From Diphasiastrum complanatum (lineage: Eukaryota; Streptophyta; Lycopodiopsida; Lycopodiales; Lycopodiaceae), in contig CM055102.1 in NCBI GenBank assembly GCA_029204225.1, positions 23,901,390 through 23,965,389 of the forward strand: DNA of 64,000 nucleotides. The letters run 5' to 3'. Below are positions 1-13,014 of this stretch, one piece after another. The notes below the pieces were generated by a model that had not been told where the DNA came from, searched no databases, and was given only the letters and a program-made list of their open reading frames with translations. The translations under genes and the position numbers were made by a program. Each line of letters begins with the position of its first letter. Position 1 is the stretch's first letter.

Positions 1-1586
1 TTTTCGATTATTATGATCTTCATCCAAAGTTAATTCGTGTAATTGCCTATCTTGTATTTGAAATTAAGAAATTTTCCTACTCTAGGAATGGAGCCAAAAT
101 TGACCACGCCTGAGGTTGCAGTGAAAGAGTTTTGTTCGTTACATAGTGGAAAAACTTTTTTTAATCTTCTGCAAGTTGATAGTTGTATCACACATTCCAT
201 CAATTGTTTATGCCAACCAATTAATGAAATACAATGAATGCCTACTTTGTCAAGCAATTCTATGTTTCAAAGGTTTCATCTATCTAGATAACGGTGACAT
301 CGGGGCTACCTTTCCCACAAGAAGCCGATGCATTGTGAGTGTTGGGCACTACACCTTGTCATGATAGCTAGAAGGCCTAACATAGCGGCCAAGCCTCCAT
401 CAGGTCGTTTTAGTGGGTGAGACCCCTACACCACCTCTACGACGACATGTTCGAGACCTGTACCTCGTGTCTTCAAGAGATGCCATATTTAGAATGTGGG
501 AGGAAAAATGAGAAGGATTTCGGGTCCTTCAATGACAATAACCTCGATGTAAAGTTTCTCCCTTAGCCTAATGGAGGCCTTAAAATAAAACTATTGTAAT
601 ATTAGCATTGGAGCCATTGCTACTTATGGCACCAGTAGCATCATTGTTATAGAACAAGAATGGGAATGTTGCATCATATCACATTCACAAAATCATTTGT
701 ACGCATAAGAAATTAAGATTTATACAAATTTGAAATATTTAGGTTCAATAAGTTATATACAAAACTGAGAATGGGTATTGAGTATGTAGGTGTCATTGAC
801 ATACAAACAAAGCACAATTACAAATTTCTTGGTTTTTCTTATATTTTGTTAATTGTTGGGGCTTTCTAGGAACATGGAAATGAGTGTTCCCATGGTTTGG
901 GAACATGGGAGCACATTACCAACTGCTATGTTTCCAAATTGACATCCATGTGGTTGTTCCTGAACTTGGGAACATGTTATACATCCAGAGAATATGTGTT
1001 TCGATGTCCTTTTTCACTATTTCAACAAGTCCCTTGATTTAAACAATACAAATTGCAAGTCAAAGGGAAGGCTTAGAGTTTGCTCAACTTATAGGAATTG
1101 GAAATTAGATATTGTATATGCCAAAGTGTCCTACTTGTAGAGATTCAACTGCTCGTTTGTTGTGAAGAACTACTAACTAGATTGCACTCAGTACATTGCA
1201 CTAGCACCATTCCATACAATGTTCAAAGTATTCACATTGTGCATCTACATATGCATAGCCTAACATGGAGCATGCAAGCCCCCAAGCGTCTCTTCTCCAC
1301 AATATTGAGGACCTTTCTAATTTATTAGTTATTGTCGATCATTTACCAAATTATTATTAATCATTTATCATTTAACCAATTTATCGATTGATGTTTCAAT
1401 CGTCATTTATCATTTCTTGTCGAAGAAGGGCATAATCTCGACGTTATATATCTCGAAGTAAAGTGCACTTCTCATTGTCTTTCTACATATGCGCATTTTA
1501 TTAAACTAATGTTCTATATGAACCCAAATTTTGGAAGTACACTAAAAGATTATTACAACAAGAACTGTGGAAATCTCTCCAAAATG
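1..1586. other. Upstream non-coding stretch, no gene recognised
   Basis: AT-rich sequence with only short, dissimilar open frames, none showing a domain I recognise. Around 860-1000 there are several copies of a GGGAACATGG-like word in both orientations, giving small imperfect inverted repeats. I see no RNA gene or terminal repeats here. Confidence 0.5.
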
Positions 1587-2104
1587 GGACTCACAAATCA
1601 ATGTGATTGATCTTCTAAGAGTGTGTGATTGCACATGAATCTATCTCTTTATTGGAGCAAGCAGGATGTGTACCAAAACAGTCCAATCATTGTAAGAGGT
1701 GATCTAAGAGTGGTCCAATCTTTGTAAGAGGTGATTTTAGAGAGGTCCAATCATTGAGCTTCATTGCCATCCATCTTGGATCTTGAGCCACTCCATGAGT
1801 GTGTGAGAGCTTGAGTTGACACTTAGCTTTTTGGATGAGAGTTTGGGAGAGTGAGCTCGAACACTTAGAATTTTTTTCTACATTTCCTCTCTACTTGAGA
1901 GCATTCTCTCTCTACCCGAGAGCAACCAAGTTTTATACTTAGTTTTTTTTTCATCAAATGGTTTCATACAATGTGAATGATAGTTGCATGCTTGTGTGCT
2001 CTTGCCTTGAGGTTGCCTAGTTAGATTGCTTGCTCCAATGAAGAGATAGATTCATGTGCAATCACACACTCCTTAGATGATCAATCACATCGATTTGTGA
2101 GTCC
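1587..2104. mobile_element. Foldback/MITE-like element with 77-bp terminal inverted repeats
   Basis: The arms 1587-1663 and 2027-2104 are near-perfect inverted copies of each other, both beginning GGACTCACAAATC and ending at TTGGAGCAAGCA. The roughly 360-bp centre has no ORF and contains three short direct repeats of a GGTCCAATC...GTAAGAGGTGAT unit at 1680-1760. Long arms with a non-coding centre fit a foldback transposon or MITE. I could not find a clear target-site duplication immediately outside the arms, so the true ends may lie further out or the flanks may have decayed. Confidence 0.6.
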
Positions 2105-5100
2105 TCACACATGTGAAAAGTTGACAAGGACAATTGAAACATTTATCAGACGCAAACAGTGCTACTTTACAAAATTGCAATCACCCACAATGTAACATTG
2201 TTCAATTTCACCCATTTAGATTTCTAAAAAACTTGAATGAAAACAACTACCTAAAATAACATGCAAGATCAATCTAATTTGGAGGTTCATCCATAAAGGT
2301 ATGTGGACGCATTATGCACACAAACTTTTAAAATACAAACACGATTGTTGTTGTGTGACCAGAATGAATTTGACATATTTAGAAATTATGATTAATATAC
2401 CCACTCATATATTACTTCTATCACTCCAATTACTATATTATTTTTTCTCTTGTATGTACTCTCGTGTGTGAACTAGAGTATAATTCCCAATGTCAATTTA
2501 AAGGACAAGATGTCCTGCCTAGCTCACCTCTTATTTGAGAACTTTTTATTTATATGTTACTCCAAAAAAACTCTTAACATATGTACATTATATCTGTTAC
2601 ACTCGCAATTTACTATTATATCCATTTTGAACATGCCCGGTTTAGACAAAGATGATGGTAAAAAATTGAGAAACCAAAAAAAATCCTATCCTTTGCAACA
2701 AGATAAGTTGGGTAGAGTCGCAAGCTCAAGCCCCAGCCACTATGTTAATGAGAAGTAGAAATTATGTGTTCCATGTTGGATTTGTGCTCATAATAAACAA
2801 AGGCAAAGAAAAGATATTGCTCAAATTCATCATTTTTTACTTATTTTTTTGTCGTTAAATGTGATTATAACCTTTTTCATGTTATATATCTAAAGCATTT
2901 GAGTTAAGTGTCAATGTGTGCATTGTGAATCAAGTTTTACGAAAAGGCACATACCTTATGGATGCAGTTTTGCACTAGAGTAATGTTGTATTTTGTTTTA
3001 GGTAGTTCTTGTCATTTTGTGTCGTACCTATGATGAGATAATCAAAGCGAGCAAAATTATGTACATTCATTTGTTTAGTTCTATAGGCTTCAAAATGCAT
3101 TATTGATCTTATGCTGTGAAAAAAAAAGTGGTCTACTTCAATATCAAAAGTTTTATTTACGACGAACTAATAGATTAAGAACAGTTGCATAGCTTTGTAG
3201 ATGTGCCATATGAGCTCCATGTTTTTATCTTGTTTTTGGTGATTGTAGATTGTTGTTAATTTTGGTGTTTGTAGTGTGTGTATGTAGTTAATGGATTAAA
3301 TCAATGAGAAGTGGCAACTCACATGCCAACATTTCTAATGTAGAGACTATGTCATTCTTTATTTATAAAATGAAAAATGAATTAAGTGATAAGAAATTTG
3401 ACTTTTTACATTATGTTGTTCAACTTGAGGTAGAGGCTCAAATAGATGGGCTACTATAGGGTCGAACACTTTTATTATGGTTGAGATTGTAATTGGTCCA
3501 AGTGTCAATTTGTGGCCACTTGGTATAACGGTCAACATTAGCTACATTTTACTGTGCATAGGTCATTTCTTTCCAATTGTTGATTGGAACGTTGTGCCCA
3601 AAATATATATTTTTTATGTTCCAGAATGACTCATTCACATGTGACTCAAAATAAAAAATTGTTGCTAAATTTGTGCATAAAGTTTGGGGTAGTAATTTCA
3701 GAATTTTGAACAAGTGCAATAGAAATTTTGCCATAAAATTACTGATCTAGTGCACTCATTCTAAAGATTCCAATGAAAGCATTAGATATTTTTTGAACAT
3801 TTGTGGTAAAACTATTCACTTGATTTTATGAGTAAACTACAATGAAAATAAATATTAAATGGATCTAGATCTAAAGAATGAGTCTGTGAAGGCCTAGTGG
3901 GAAGAACTCAAAAATTGGATTAAAAACAATGGCTCTTGTGATCCTAGTGAAGAAAAACCCAACTCGATCCATAACAGAGTCGAAAAAGATTACATATTGT
4001 TCATTGAAGCACTAGAACAAACATGTAAACTTGTGTAATGACACATATTGAGATGTGCTCCAAAATGGACTTTTCTTGCATGGAATCAAAATGCATAGGT
4101 TGATGTGTGTCCTTCAAAGATGTAATATAACTCTCTAGTATATACTTCACATTTTTGAATTTTTGTGTAGCATCTGGCACTACAATTATTTATCAAATCT
4201 GGTGATTCAAACATTTGCACCAAAATAGCCTTTGCAATTGCAATGTACAAAATATACCTTGTATTGTCTTGGTCAAGTACAGAGCTTTGAATCCTTGAAC
4301 TTTTGACTTGTTTATACATCACAATAAGCAGCAACAAGCTTATGTGTTTCTTCCTACAAGATAAACGCACTCACTTTCTTATGTTTATTGATGTTGCCAC
4401 CTATCCTTGGTGGACTTTGATTAACTGGATTTGTTTAAAGACTCTATAAACATTCCTTCAAGTGAGCAAAAAGATTTCATTATAGTTATCATTTTGCATC
4501 TAAAGTAAAATAAACATCCCAAATCGAGGGCTTTCACGCGATGCATAAACTCAACCATGAAAGTTTTAGTGTTTAGTTGCTCAAATTATTGCAGAGAATT
4601 ATTCAACTTAGAATAATGAGGATTTTGTTAGCTTAGAGAAAAAAAAGTTGGAAACATGGTAAAGAATTCCTTCATTAATGCAATACCAGACTGCTTACAT
4701 GGTATAGAAGTACCGTCGTTTGTATTATATACCTTTAAAGCCCACAAGAATACATTCAGATGAATAACAAACACACATGACTGCTACTATTCTAAATTGA
4801 CCACTTTCTTGACTGGAGCTCTTGGTATGTTGACTTCTCTCCTCATGGAGGGAGTAGGCCTTAAGGCAAATGCTTACTAGAGTCATGAATATATTTAAAA
4901 AATTTGTCATGCGTGATCCATGTTTGTGCGTTGCAATGCGATAGGTCGGATTGCGATGGCTATTTCAAAATTAGCTGCCGCCAGAGTTTTCCGACCAACA
5001 GACGTTCAATTTGGGAATTTCTACATGCACATTGAATCTCGACATGTCGGATTGTGACATATTATAAAAATTTCACGAAATCCATTGAACGTCCACGTCA

Positions 5101-5122
5101 CAATTCTCGTGATGTGTTACTG
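2105..5122. other. Non-coding stretch, no gene recognised
   Basis: AT-rich sequence. Several open frames of 60-95 codons occur, the longest on the minus strand at 4086-4370, but none has a recognisable motif and all look like chance frames. Some decayed repeat sequence is likely but not identifiable by eye. Confidence 0.45.
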
Positions 5123-5499
5123 TGTTGGGAATGGCTAACAATTGGGTTCGACAACGACAAAGAGTTTCGAAGGTGTTCGAACTATCGAATGTTAAAAAAA
5201 ACTTGTTTCCACTTGTTTTTTAAGCTAACGATTGTTGGAGTTAATCTTACTCCTACTCACTCTAATTGGAACTTTGAAGTAATCATATTTTCTATTAGCA
5301 GGCCGTACACTCACTGGTTTTCACACGTGTGAGGCCGTGGGATCATTAACTTTGATTGTTCTTGCTTGGAAGTGCAGGAATTGTCAAGAAAAGCTAGTTT
5401 TGAGTGCTAATCTTGATCTAGATCAATGATCCAAGTTTCCAATCACTCTTATTGATCTATAATAGATCTAATCAAGATCCATTTACTGATTTTTTGACA
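5123..5499 (+). repeat. Candidate copia-type LTR (solo or truncated element)
   Basis: The segment begins TGTTGGGAATGG, a common start for plant copia LTRs, and ends TTTTTGACA directly before a primer-binding-site-like TGGTATTAGAG. It therefore has TG...CA ends and an adjacent primer site. Its interior at about 5300-5340 (CAGGCCGTAC...TTCACACGTGTGA) resembles 59610-59640 just upstream of the copia D gag, which suggests a related element. Sequence after the primer site up to about 5850 may be degenerate leader/gag, but no reading frame survives. No partner LTR was found in the window. Confidence 0.5.
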
Positions 5500-5511
5500 T
5501 GGTATTAGAGA
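5500..5511 (+). other. Primer-binding-site-like sequence (initiator Met tRNA)
   Basis: TGGTATTAGAGA immediately follows the candidate LTR. It matches the plant LTR-element primer site TGGTATCAGAGC at 10 of 12 positions, supporting the LTR boundary at 5499. Confidence 0.45.
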
Positions 5512-5849
5512 CAAGTCTAAGAGTTTAATGATCTAGATCTCTCCATTTTGTAGAAAGCATTGGTGCTAAAATCAATTTGAGAGAGAGTGGCCTAACCAAA
5601 TGATTATTTCAAACTTTGAAGATATTTGGCCTTAAAAAAAAAGACAGAACATCCTACATGGCTGTGATGGATGTAATGACATATGTAAAACTAGCAATGA
5701 GATATAACAGGTTTAATCTAAACAAAGAAGATTTTGAATCAGCCAAAACATGTAAGTTATGGCAAGATCGATGGCTCATTGATTATCCCAGGCCAGCAAA
5801 TCTGAATTGTAAATCGAGAAGTGTATTTTGCAAAGTGTGTATGTAATAG

Positions 5850-7560
5850 CCTAAGACGTTGAAAAGCAATTTTGGCTCTATAGGGAGCACAAACATCTAT
5901 GCTAGTGCATGGCTAGACCATGGAATGTATAAGCAACACCAACACATCTATAAAGAGTAAATGAAGGTGGAAAATAAAAGCAATACATGTGGCCAATATG
6001 ACCCTACATGACTAATAAGAAGAGGCACTATGGACTCTTTTATGGTTGCATGCTTCATTGCAAAAGAAAACCTTGCATACATTAAGTTTCAATCTTTGTG
6101 CAATCACTTAGAGTATGTGGAGTAAAGATGATGATAAGAAGCCTTTATCCATGCAATGACAAATTGGGTTAGAAATTCTTTCGAGATACATAGGCAATGA
6201 TGGATTAAACAAACAATCAAGGGAAAATTATAAAGGTTTGCATGCATTGTGCTTGTGCTCAAGATTAGGATGACCGTCATATTGCATCACCACTTGCGTT
6301 GGCACGTGATCCATTGTACATCATTTTACATTGGTTGCACTTGTTTTTGCATGTTAGGGATGATCTTGTTCAATTATTTTGTATTTGTTGTTTTAAATAG
6401 TGATCCATTATTTTGGTACAAATTTAAAATGGACAAAAATGTTGTAGTTTACCATAATGGCATGCCATAAATTTTTGAGTAAAAAATCTGATTATTTAAG
6501 ATTGGATGCAAGGCAAGTAGTTATTATCAAATCCTAGTTGTCTTGGAAATGTGGCACAATGGTTAGCATTTTATTTTCTTATCTCAAGGATCAAACTTTG
6601 TGTGTGCATGGCATCGGATGATGTTTTTTGATTGTTGTCATTATGGAGTTGGGAACGAGGCTCGAGGAAATAAATGAAACCAAGAGTATTTGAATATGTC
6701 ATCAAACAAGACAAAACGTACACAAAATGATTTTTGTGAATGCAAATAAATAATCTTTGTTTGATGATAGTTGTTGGTGCAGTATGCAAGTAGAGAGGTT
6801 GGGCCTGCATGCAAGAAAAAGAAAGGGACATGAATTTTTTGCTATTTATCACTTTGTGTATAGAGGTGCATCTAAAGTGTGGCCATACATTCAAGGAAAA
6901 GAGAGGGGCATACAATTTTGCTATCTACAACTTGCCTATAGAGGTACATTGAAGGGCCTGAGTTCTTGCAATAAAGTCCTTATCAATGTGACAAAGCTTG
7001 CACATGAGACATATTTCTTTAAGTATGAATACTAGAGTATATTAAAGGAATGAGCACTTTGGAGAGGCTATCAAAGTCAATGTGCTTCCAACAAACTAAA
7101 ATGGCAATGTTTGAGTTATCTCCATTGCAACACATGGGAATGGGAGACATGAGACTCTCATTCAATTGCTACAATTGGGTCATTTATAACTACAACAATG
7201 ATTTAGGAATTTCCATTTGTGGTGGAGGATTTGGCTTGTTCTCACACATTTTTGGCCTTGCCTTACAAAGGCAATACTATGTGTTGAGGTCGGTCAATGA
7301 AGTTTGGAAAAAAGTCAACGTTAAAGGATATTTTTTGGTGGCTGTGTAAATTTTAAAGGCTGGAACCTTTGTTGAGGGCCCAAGTAACATGCATTAGTTG
7401 GCATTCTAAAATCCCTAAGAACGGTGCATGCAAATCTAGAACACCCAAAAAGCAAAACCTAAGAAGAGTGCATGAAAGAATGAATGATCCATAATGCCCA
7501 AAAAGCACAATCAAAAGCTTACACAATTGAATTCCTAAGAGATGATTAGAATATCTCTAG
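5850..7560. other. Non-coding stretch with an imperfect duplication
   Basis: No recognisable gene. Around 6820-6960 there are two diverged copies of a segment containing TATAGAGGT(G/A)CAT, about 80 bp apart. Open frames here (for example 6757-7035 plus and 6571-6915 minus) overlap each other and show no known domain. Confidence 0.4.
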
Positions 7561-8450
7561 CTCTCAAATTTGTAAAGGTAAGCTGATCATAGACTGCTTC
7601 ATCGTACTTTTCACTCTTGATCGACTCTGATGTAGCAAGCTCCATTTCATGCCGCTCTTAGAAAATATCACTCTAATGCACTCAACATCTGAGATGGTTT
7701 TGATAGCATCGTCAAGAATGTTAATCTGAGGAGTAATTTGATGTCCCCAACTGCAACAAGGCGGGAGCCAAGTAGCTCTAGCGATCCATGGTGGCAACAA
7801 GAGAGAAGAATTATTGCATGCACAGGCTGGAGAATGAGATAGCCTGGTTGATGAATGCTTAGCACAATAGTGCGATCATCGGACTCCGCCATGCTTCATA
7901 GCATACTTATTATTGGAGAGCAGGTGTCTATGAGAAGCACAATAGGATCGTCAATTACATCCACTCCTATTGAGAATATTTGCCTTCTCTCTTGGATTGT
8001 GCCACTGCTTATTCGTGATCCCACAACGTGTTGTAGACCAAGCTCTCTCATAAGCATTTCCACTCTGGATGCTTTCTCCGAGTTAGGAGTGGACAATGGC
8101 AAGCAAAGGTGAGTGCTAAAAATCAATGTATCGAAGACCATAGTTAGTAGAAACAATGCATGGTGCTACGTTATATAGCCATGGATTCTACGCAAATGAG
8201 CTACCCTCATGAGTTGTCTGTTCACAATAATGATGCTTGATCCACTGATAGGATGAATACAGCCTGCAAGAACCTCCAACAGTGACTTGCCCGCTTCGCT
8301 CCGCCCCAAGCTTTGCATGGCAGCTTAAATCATGAAGAATTTGGAGACGATGACTCTTTATCTCCATATCAATCTCTTCGTGGCTAAAAGCATTATAGAC
8401 GATTTGGATCCAACTGCTACTTGCAATAGGCACTGATAGTTCCTATCAAA
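7560..8450 (-). pseudogene. ABC transporter G family (half-size) pseudogene, ATPase domain fragment
   Basis: Read on the minus strand, the pieces follow the order of an ABCG nucleotide-binding domain. First comes LHDLSCHAK before the Walker A region. A GKSLLEVLAG-like Walker A remnant at about 8280 lies in a different frame from its flank. Next is ISGSSIIVNRQ, then TMVFDTLIFSTHLCLPL and NSEKASRVEMLMRELGL. The signature/Walker B region is degenerate (IGVDVIDDPIVLLID), and RTIVLSIHQPG (ABCG H-loop region) follows. A stop (GYIT*HHAL) and several frame changes separate the pieces, and no transmembrane domain follows. ABCG proteins are membrane exporters; this copy cannot encode one. It resembles an intronless, ABCG5-like plant gene that decayed in place. 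Confidence 0.75.
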
Positions 8451-9560
8451 TTATTGTGCATGCATGATCTCATCTCAAGTAAAGGTTACGTTATTGAAAC
8501 TTGTGATTATGTATTATATATTTGTTCTGAAACAACTTATTCATCTTGTTGATCCAATTATACAGAGGTTCTTTCTTTTCTAGACCCGCATGCGAAACAA
8601 TTTACCTATTTGCAGGTTTCATCCTCCATGTTAGAGTTCTAAGAATCTTGAATTTATATGTTTACTAATTAAAGAGTTGATCTATGCAGGTTGCACTTAC
8701 TGGAAAATAGCCAATTCAGCTCGTTGTCACATTACCTGCACATAATTTTTTGGATTCTGAGAATTTAACCAATATCGACACATCATCGAAAAGTAGCAGT
8801 AGCTTATCCATGGACTAGTTATCAAGGAGTTCTCATGGTGCTGCTAACAGTGTTGGGATTTTCCTAGATCAAATGATGGCACCTTTACGATTGATTGAAG
8901 AGAGGAAGCAGATCTCATAGAATGGTGAATGTTTCCGTTCGATCACTAAATACAAAATTTGCATGTGATCAAAATCAATGTGCCGAAAAACTAGAATCCT
9001 CTTCCTCTTCTTTCTTATCAGTATGAAACGTTTCTGTGATGGTATTTATTGTCTTTATTGGTGCATGCAATGAAATTCATAGAAAGGCTTAGAAGATTTT
9101 CTTTTTGCTCTTTGAGTTTGGTTTCAGCAATTTGCATTGCTTGATACAGCAGCCTATCGATCATAGTTTGTTTCTTTTGCTCTTTGAGTTTGGTTTCAAC
9201 AATTTGCACTATTTGATACAACCTATCAATTGTAACTAATAGTTTTGTTAATGGTCAGAATCTCAGTAAGATTGCAACATTTGCGATTGACATTCTGTCC
9301 AAGCTCAACTGTAAATACAAAAGACTTCTGGTCTCTCCTAGTCAAATTGCATCTTGGACTGTGCTTGAATGAATATCCAAATCTAATTTTGTGATTGTGT
9401 TTTCTTTTGCAGGATATATAGACAATGTCTTTTATAATGGATGAGGAAATGATCGAATTTTCAGAGTTTAGTCCTGAAGATTAGTTTATTGATGGTTTGT
9501 GTTCGTTGGAATTACGAATATTAAGAAACTGAGATTTTGTCCTGAAGTTATTGATGGTTT
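8451..9560. other. Non-coding stretch, no gene recognised
   Basis: No convincing ORF. A diverged direct repeat of TTTTGCTCTTTGAGTTTGGTT occurs twice, at about 9103 and 9176. Part of this stretch might be decayed flanking sequence of the ABCG pseudogene, but I cannot align it. Confidence 0.4.
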
Positions 9561-9564
9561 ATGA

Positions 9565-9762
9565 TCATTGAAATTGCGAATTTTGAGAAACTGAGAAACT
9601 GAGATTGAGAAACAGAGAAACAAATATTCCGAGAAACTGAGATTCTGAGAAACCGAGATTCTGAGAAACCGAGATTCTGAAAAACTGAGATTGAGAAACA
9701 GAGAAACTGAGATTCTGAGAAAATGAGATTGTGAGAAATTGGGATTCTAAGATTTTCATCAT
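9565..9762. repeat. GAGAAACTGAGATT minisatellite
   Basis: A tandem array of a 14-17-bp purine-rich unit (GAGAAACTGAGATTCT with variants such as GAAACCGAGATTCT). The minus-strand open frame through it (Ser/Phe/Gln-rich, FSQNLSFSVSQ-like) is a by-product of the repeat and not a gene. Confidence 0.8.
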
Positions 9763-11230
9763 GAATGTTGTGAATAGTGATCGTGAATACTGATCATGAA
9801 CATTGTGAATACAAATCGTGAATACTGATGTGAAATTGTGAATATTGAGAAACGTATATTATGAGATACGCGAATAAATTAGTCTTAGTAGATCAAAGCA
9901 AATACAGAATTAGACAAGGTTATCATTATAGTCAATTCAATTGTTAAGTTTTTCTTATTTTCTTCTTAGCTTGAAAAGCACAGTATTTTATCTTTTACAA
10001 GCACCATGACCAGCAATATTTGCACAAATGGCTATGGACCAAGAGACTATATAGAGCTAGATTTTTTTTCTATTTATCAAATCAACCATGACATTTTCAA
10101 CGTCTTTTCATTTTTTTTGAATCATCACGTTAGTGCAAGCAAGCTTCGACCAAATGTTGTGCAATGCTTTTTGCTAAGTTTAAGAGAAAATGACCGTAAT
10201 GCTTCGATTTGGAAAGAACACTACAAAAATGATCCAATTTTTAAAATCCAATATGAGCACATCACATCATTTGATACATACATAAAACTTTTTACCAACA
10301 ATGACAACTACAATGTGACAACTTATGTTTGTTTTGGTTTTCCAATCATTGTGACAGTGATTCAACAACAACAATTCAAGGAATTGTGACATGCATCAAT
10401 CCAATTGGAACAATGAAAATCATCATTATACAAACAAATACTGACGACAAAGTAGAAGTAAAGAGCCAAACACAACATAGAACCACATATCTCGTCAAAC
10501 AACAAAAAACGAAAGCGATACATATGGACAGAAACGATGAAACAAAATCTACTGATTATTGCGATTTCTTGTGAATATTGATCGTGAATATTCAAATATG
10601 CAAATACGAATCACAAATCCTTGCCAACTCTAAAATTCCAAAATTACGAACATATTTATTGGTCAAATGATGACCAACTATTCTTCTTTTCTTTTAGTCT
10701 TCACAAAAAGTCAAAAACATAAAAAATGACAATATGACATGGCACAATCACAAACTCAATAATCTCACCTATAATCCATTGTAGATTATGTTCTCTAATA
10801 CAACATAATTATAATAATTACCAAAATGCATAACTCATAACCAAAACATAAATCCTTTTTATAAACTTAAAATTACAAATCTTTTCTATTTCTTCTAACA
10901 TTAAAATGTCGATTAAAAACTTGCAACCTAGATTTTCAAAGTACAAAAAAATTTCTCACAACAATATATAAAATGCCTTACTCTTAGATTTGGATCGTGA
11001 AAGCTGTGAATGGTGATCGTGAATATTGTGAATACTGATTGTGAACATTGTGAATATTGATGTGAAATTGCGAATATTGAGAAACGAATATTTTGAGATA
11101 CTGATTGTGAATAATGAAAAAACTGTGAATAGTGATCGTAAATATTCTGAATAGTGATTGTGAATATTGTGAATACGAATCGTGAATATTGATCGTGAAT
11201 ATCGACCTTCAATATTCTTAAATACAAAAA
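9763..11230. repeat. Dispersed GTGAATATTGATC minisatellite field
   Basis: Runs of a 12-13-bp word GTGAATA(T/C)TGATC occur at 9770-9850, 10560-10600 and 10990-11215. They flank about 1.1 kb of AT-rich sequence. The enclosed plus-strand open frame 10006-10389 (127 codons, starting MTSNICTNGYG) has no domain I recognise. Similar repeats on both sides suggest one repeat-bounded unit or two expansions of the same array. No terminal inverted repeat or target duplication was found. Confidence 0.55.
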
Positions 11231-12510
11231 TATTCTACAACATTATTTTGATTATTATGGACTTTCCTAAATACAAATTAAGAATGTTAAAATTTGATTA
11301 CTCAAAATAAAGATAGCGCTTGTTAATCTTGGTTACTTGTGCTAAAATTTCATAAACTGAAAATTACAAATCTTATCGATTTTTTCTAACATTAAAATGT
11401 TTATAAAAAACTTACAACAAACCAATATCCAAATTTTGAAAGTACAAAATTATATTTGCACAAAATAATATCTAACACCAATATCTAAAATGCCTTATCC
11501 AAATTATGACATGGCAAGGCCTTTGTGGTACAATACCACATCATACTTGTTTTGGGTCTAATTTGTGCATACCCTAATCTACTTTTATTTAAAGGCATTC
11601 TTACTACTAAACTCACTTTTTCCTTTTTCACAAAGGAAACAGGTGCTTGCCTCCTTATGCGAAATGTGCGCAACTTGTTTTAATTAAAATTTTTAGATAC
11701 ATGTCCTTCGGTGTGTCTAAGAGTGCATGTAAAAAAACAGTCACTTTTTTCTAGACACACCTTTTCTCGGAAGATTTGTGTAAAAGAAATTTTATGCCAA
11801 ACAAATAAAACAAAAAAGTAAAAAATGTGTGTGTCATGGAAGGTCCACATCTTGAGCCCTTCTCGATGGGCTTTGGACGCACACACAATGCCCTGGGGAG
11901 GCTCTTGGTCAGTGCAAGCCAGGCGCTATGTGCCTCGTGGTCCCGGGCAGTGAAGCACGCTCCCAGGCAGCAGCTGGGCCTAGGCTCCCGAATAGCATAT
12001 GCCGGCAGTCGATAGGGCTCACAGGCAGCACAGTAGGGCTCTTGGGCAACATAGCGCCACGATGGGTGAGCCTTGAGCACCGATGCCTTTGACTCAGGCA
12101 GCTACCCGTGTAGCAGGTTTGCATATATATAGCTCCAGAAAAATTTCTTTCAAAATGGCTATGGGATAATTTTCTGGTTGCCTGATGACATGACTCGGTG
12201 CACCGTGCAGCCATTTAAAAAAAAAAAGTGTGGCTATCACAGCCGCTGCGCCGTGCGTGCTTGGTAGATACAAGGAGCCCTTCGGGCTTGACCGAAGTCC
12301 CTTTTGGAGGGAGAGGAGAACTTCCCCTAACCCTAAACCTAATTTTGGACCTAATGAGCTGCTGGTGCTCTGAGATATATCAGGTTTGCAATGCATATGA
12401 TAAATATGCTCTTTTTTCTCTCGAATAAATATGCGTCTGCCAACAGTTATCGCAGCAAAAGGCATGTAAGCAGACCAACTAAAACCAACAATCAGTACAT
12501 CAGGAGAGGA
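11231..12510. other. Non-coding stretch upstream of the J-domain gene
   Basis: 11231-11820 is AT-rich and resembles 10800-10970 in places (AAACTTAAAATTACAAATCTT-type words). 11830-12350 is clearly more GC-rich, with overlapping open frames on both strands that share no known motif. It probably includes a decayed repeat. No gene is recognised. Confidence 0.4.
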
Positions 12511-12518
12511 TATATAAA
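12511..12518 (+). promoter_or_regulatory. Candidate TATA box for the J-domain gene
   Basis: TATATAAA lies about 500 bp upstream of the start codon at 13015, followed by unremarkable sequence that could be 5' leader. The position is only plausible: no cDNA is available and a 5' UTR intron is possible. Confidence 0.3.
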
Positions 12519-13014
12519 CAGAAAGCTGCAGAATCCGTCTTCTATCTGTCACAGATTTGGATTTCCAGCAGCTTCACTAAGATCAACCAGCTTTTTGTTG
12601 TCACAGCAGAACCCTAAACTGATGGCCTAGTTTGCATATTCAGCTACGGCTGCATCGAATTGAGCTACGCGCTTAGTACCGATTGGAAAAAGGCTATGGT
12701 GAATCAACAAGCTTCTATGCTTATGTTGGATAGAGCTGCTAGCCCTTCATTTTGATCCTCCTGAAGATGAGATCCAGTGCAGTGCAATAAGTAATGGGGT
12801 GTTTGTAGTAGTGGTCACTGGATTTGCTGCAGAAAGCGTCAGATGTTGTTTATGTTGGTTGCTACACAAATTTTGGGCTGGACAGCGCAATTGCTGTTGA
12901 TACTAGTAGCTTCAGATCAGCGGGTGTATGAGGGCTTTTGCAATCGCATTGAAGGGTTTTGTATTGCTTTGTGTAGAGGTAAATTGAGTGTTGTATCGTG
13001 ACAAGGCAGAGGAG

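Noticed and set aside
10006-10389. 127-codon ORF as a host gene
   Set aside because: No recognisable domain, AT-rich chance composition, and it lies in a minisatellite field. It is mentioned only as an unexplained frame.
9565-11230. CRISPR-like array
   Set aside because: The repeats are contiguous and degenerate without unique spacers, in a plant nuclear context.
12333-12345. Telomere-like AACCCTAAACC motif
   Set aside because: Only one or two units in an otherwise ordinary stretch; not an interstitial telomere array.
12988-13014. Upstream extension of the J-domain protein start
   Set aside because: The extra codons begin at GTG and not ATG, and the ATG at 13015 matches the expected family N-terminus.
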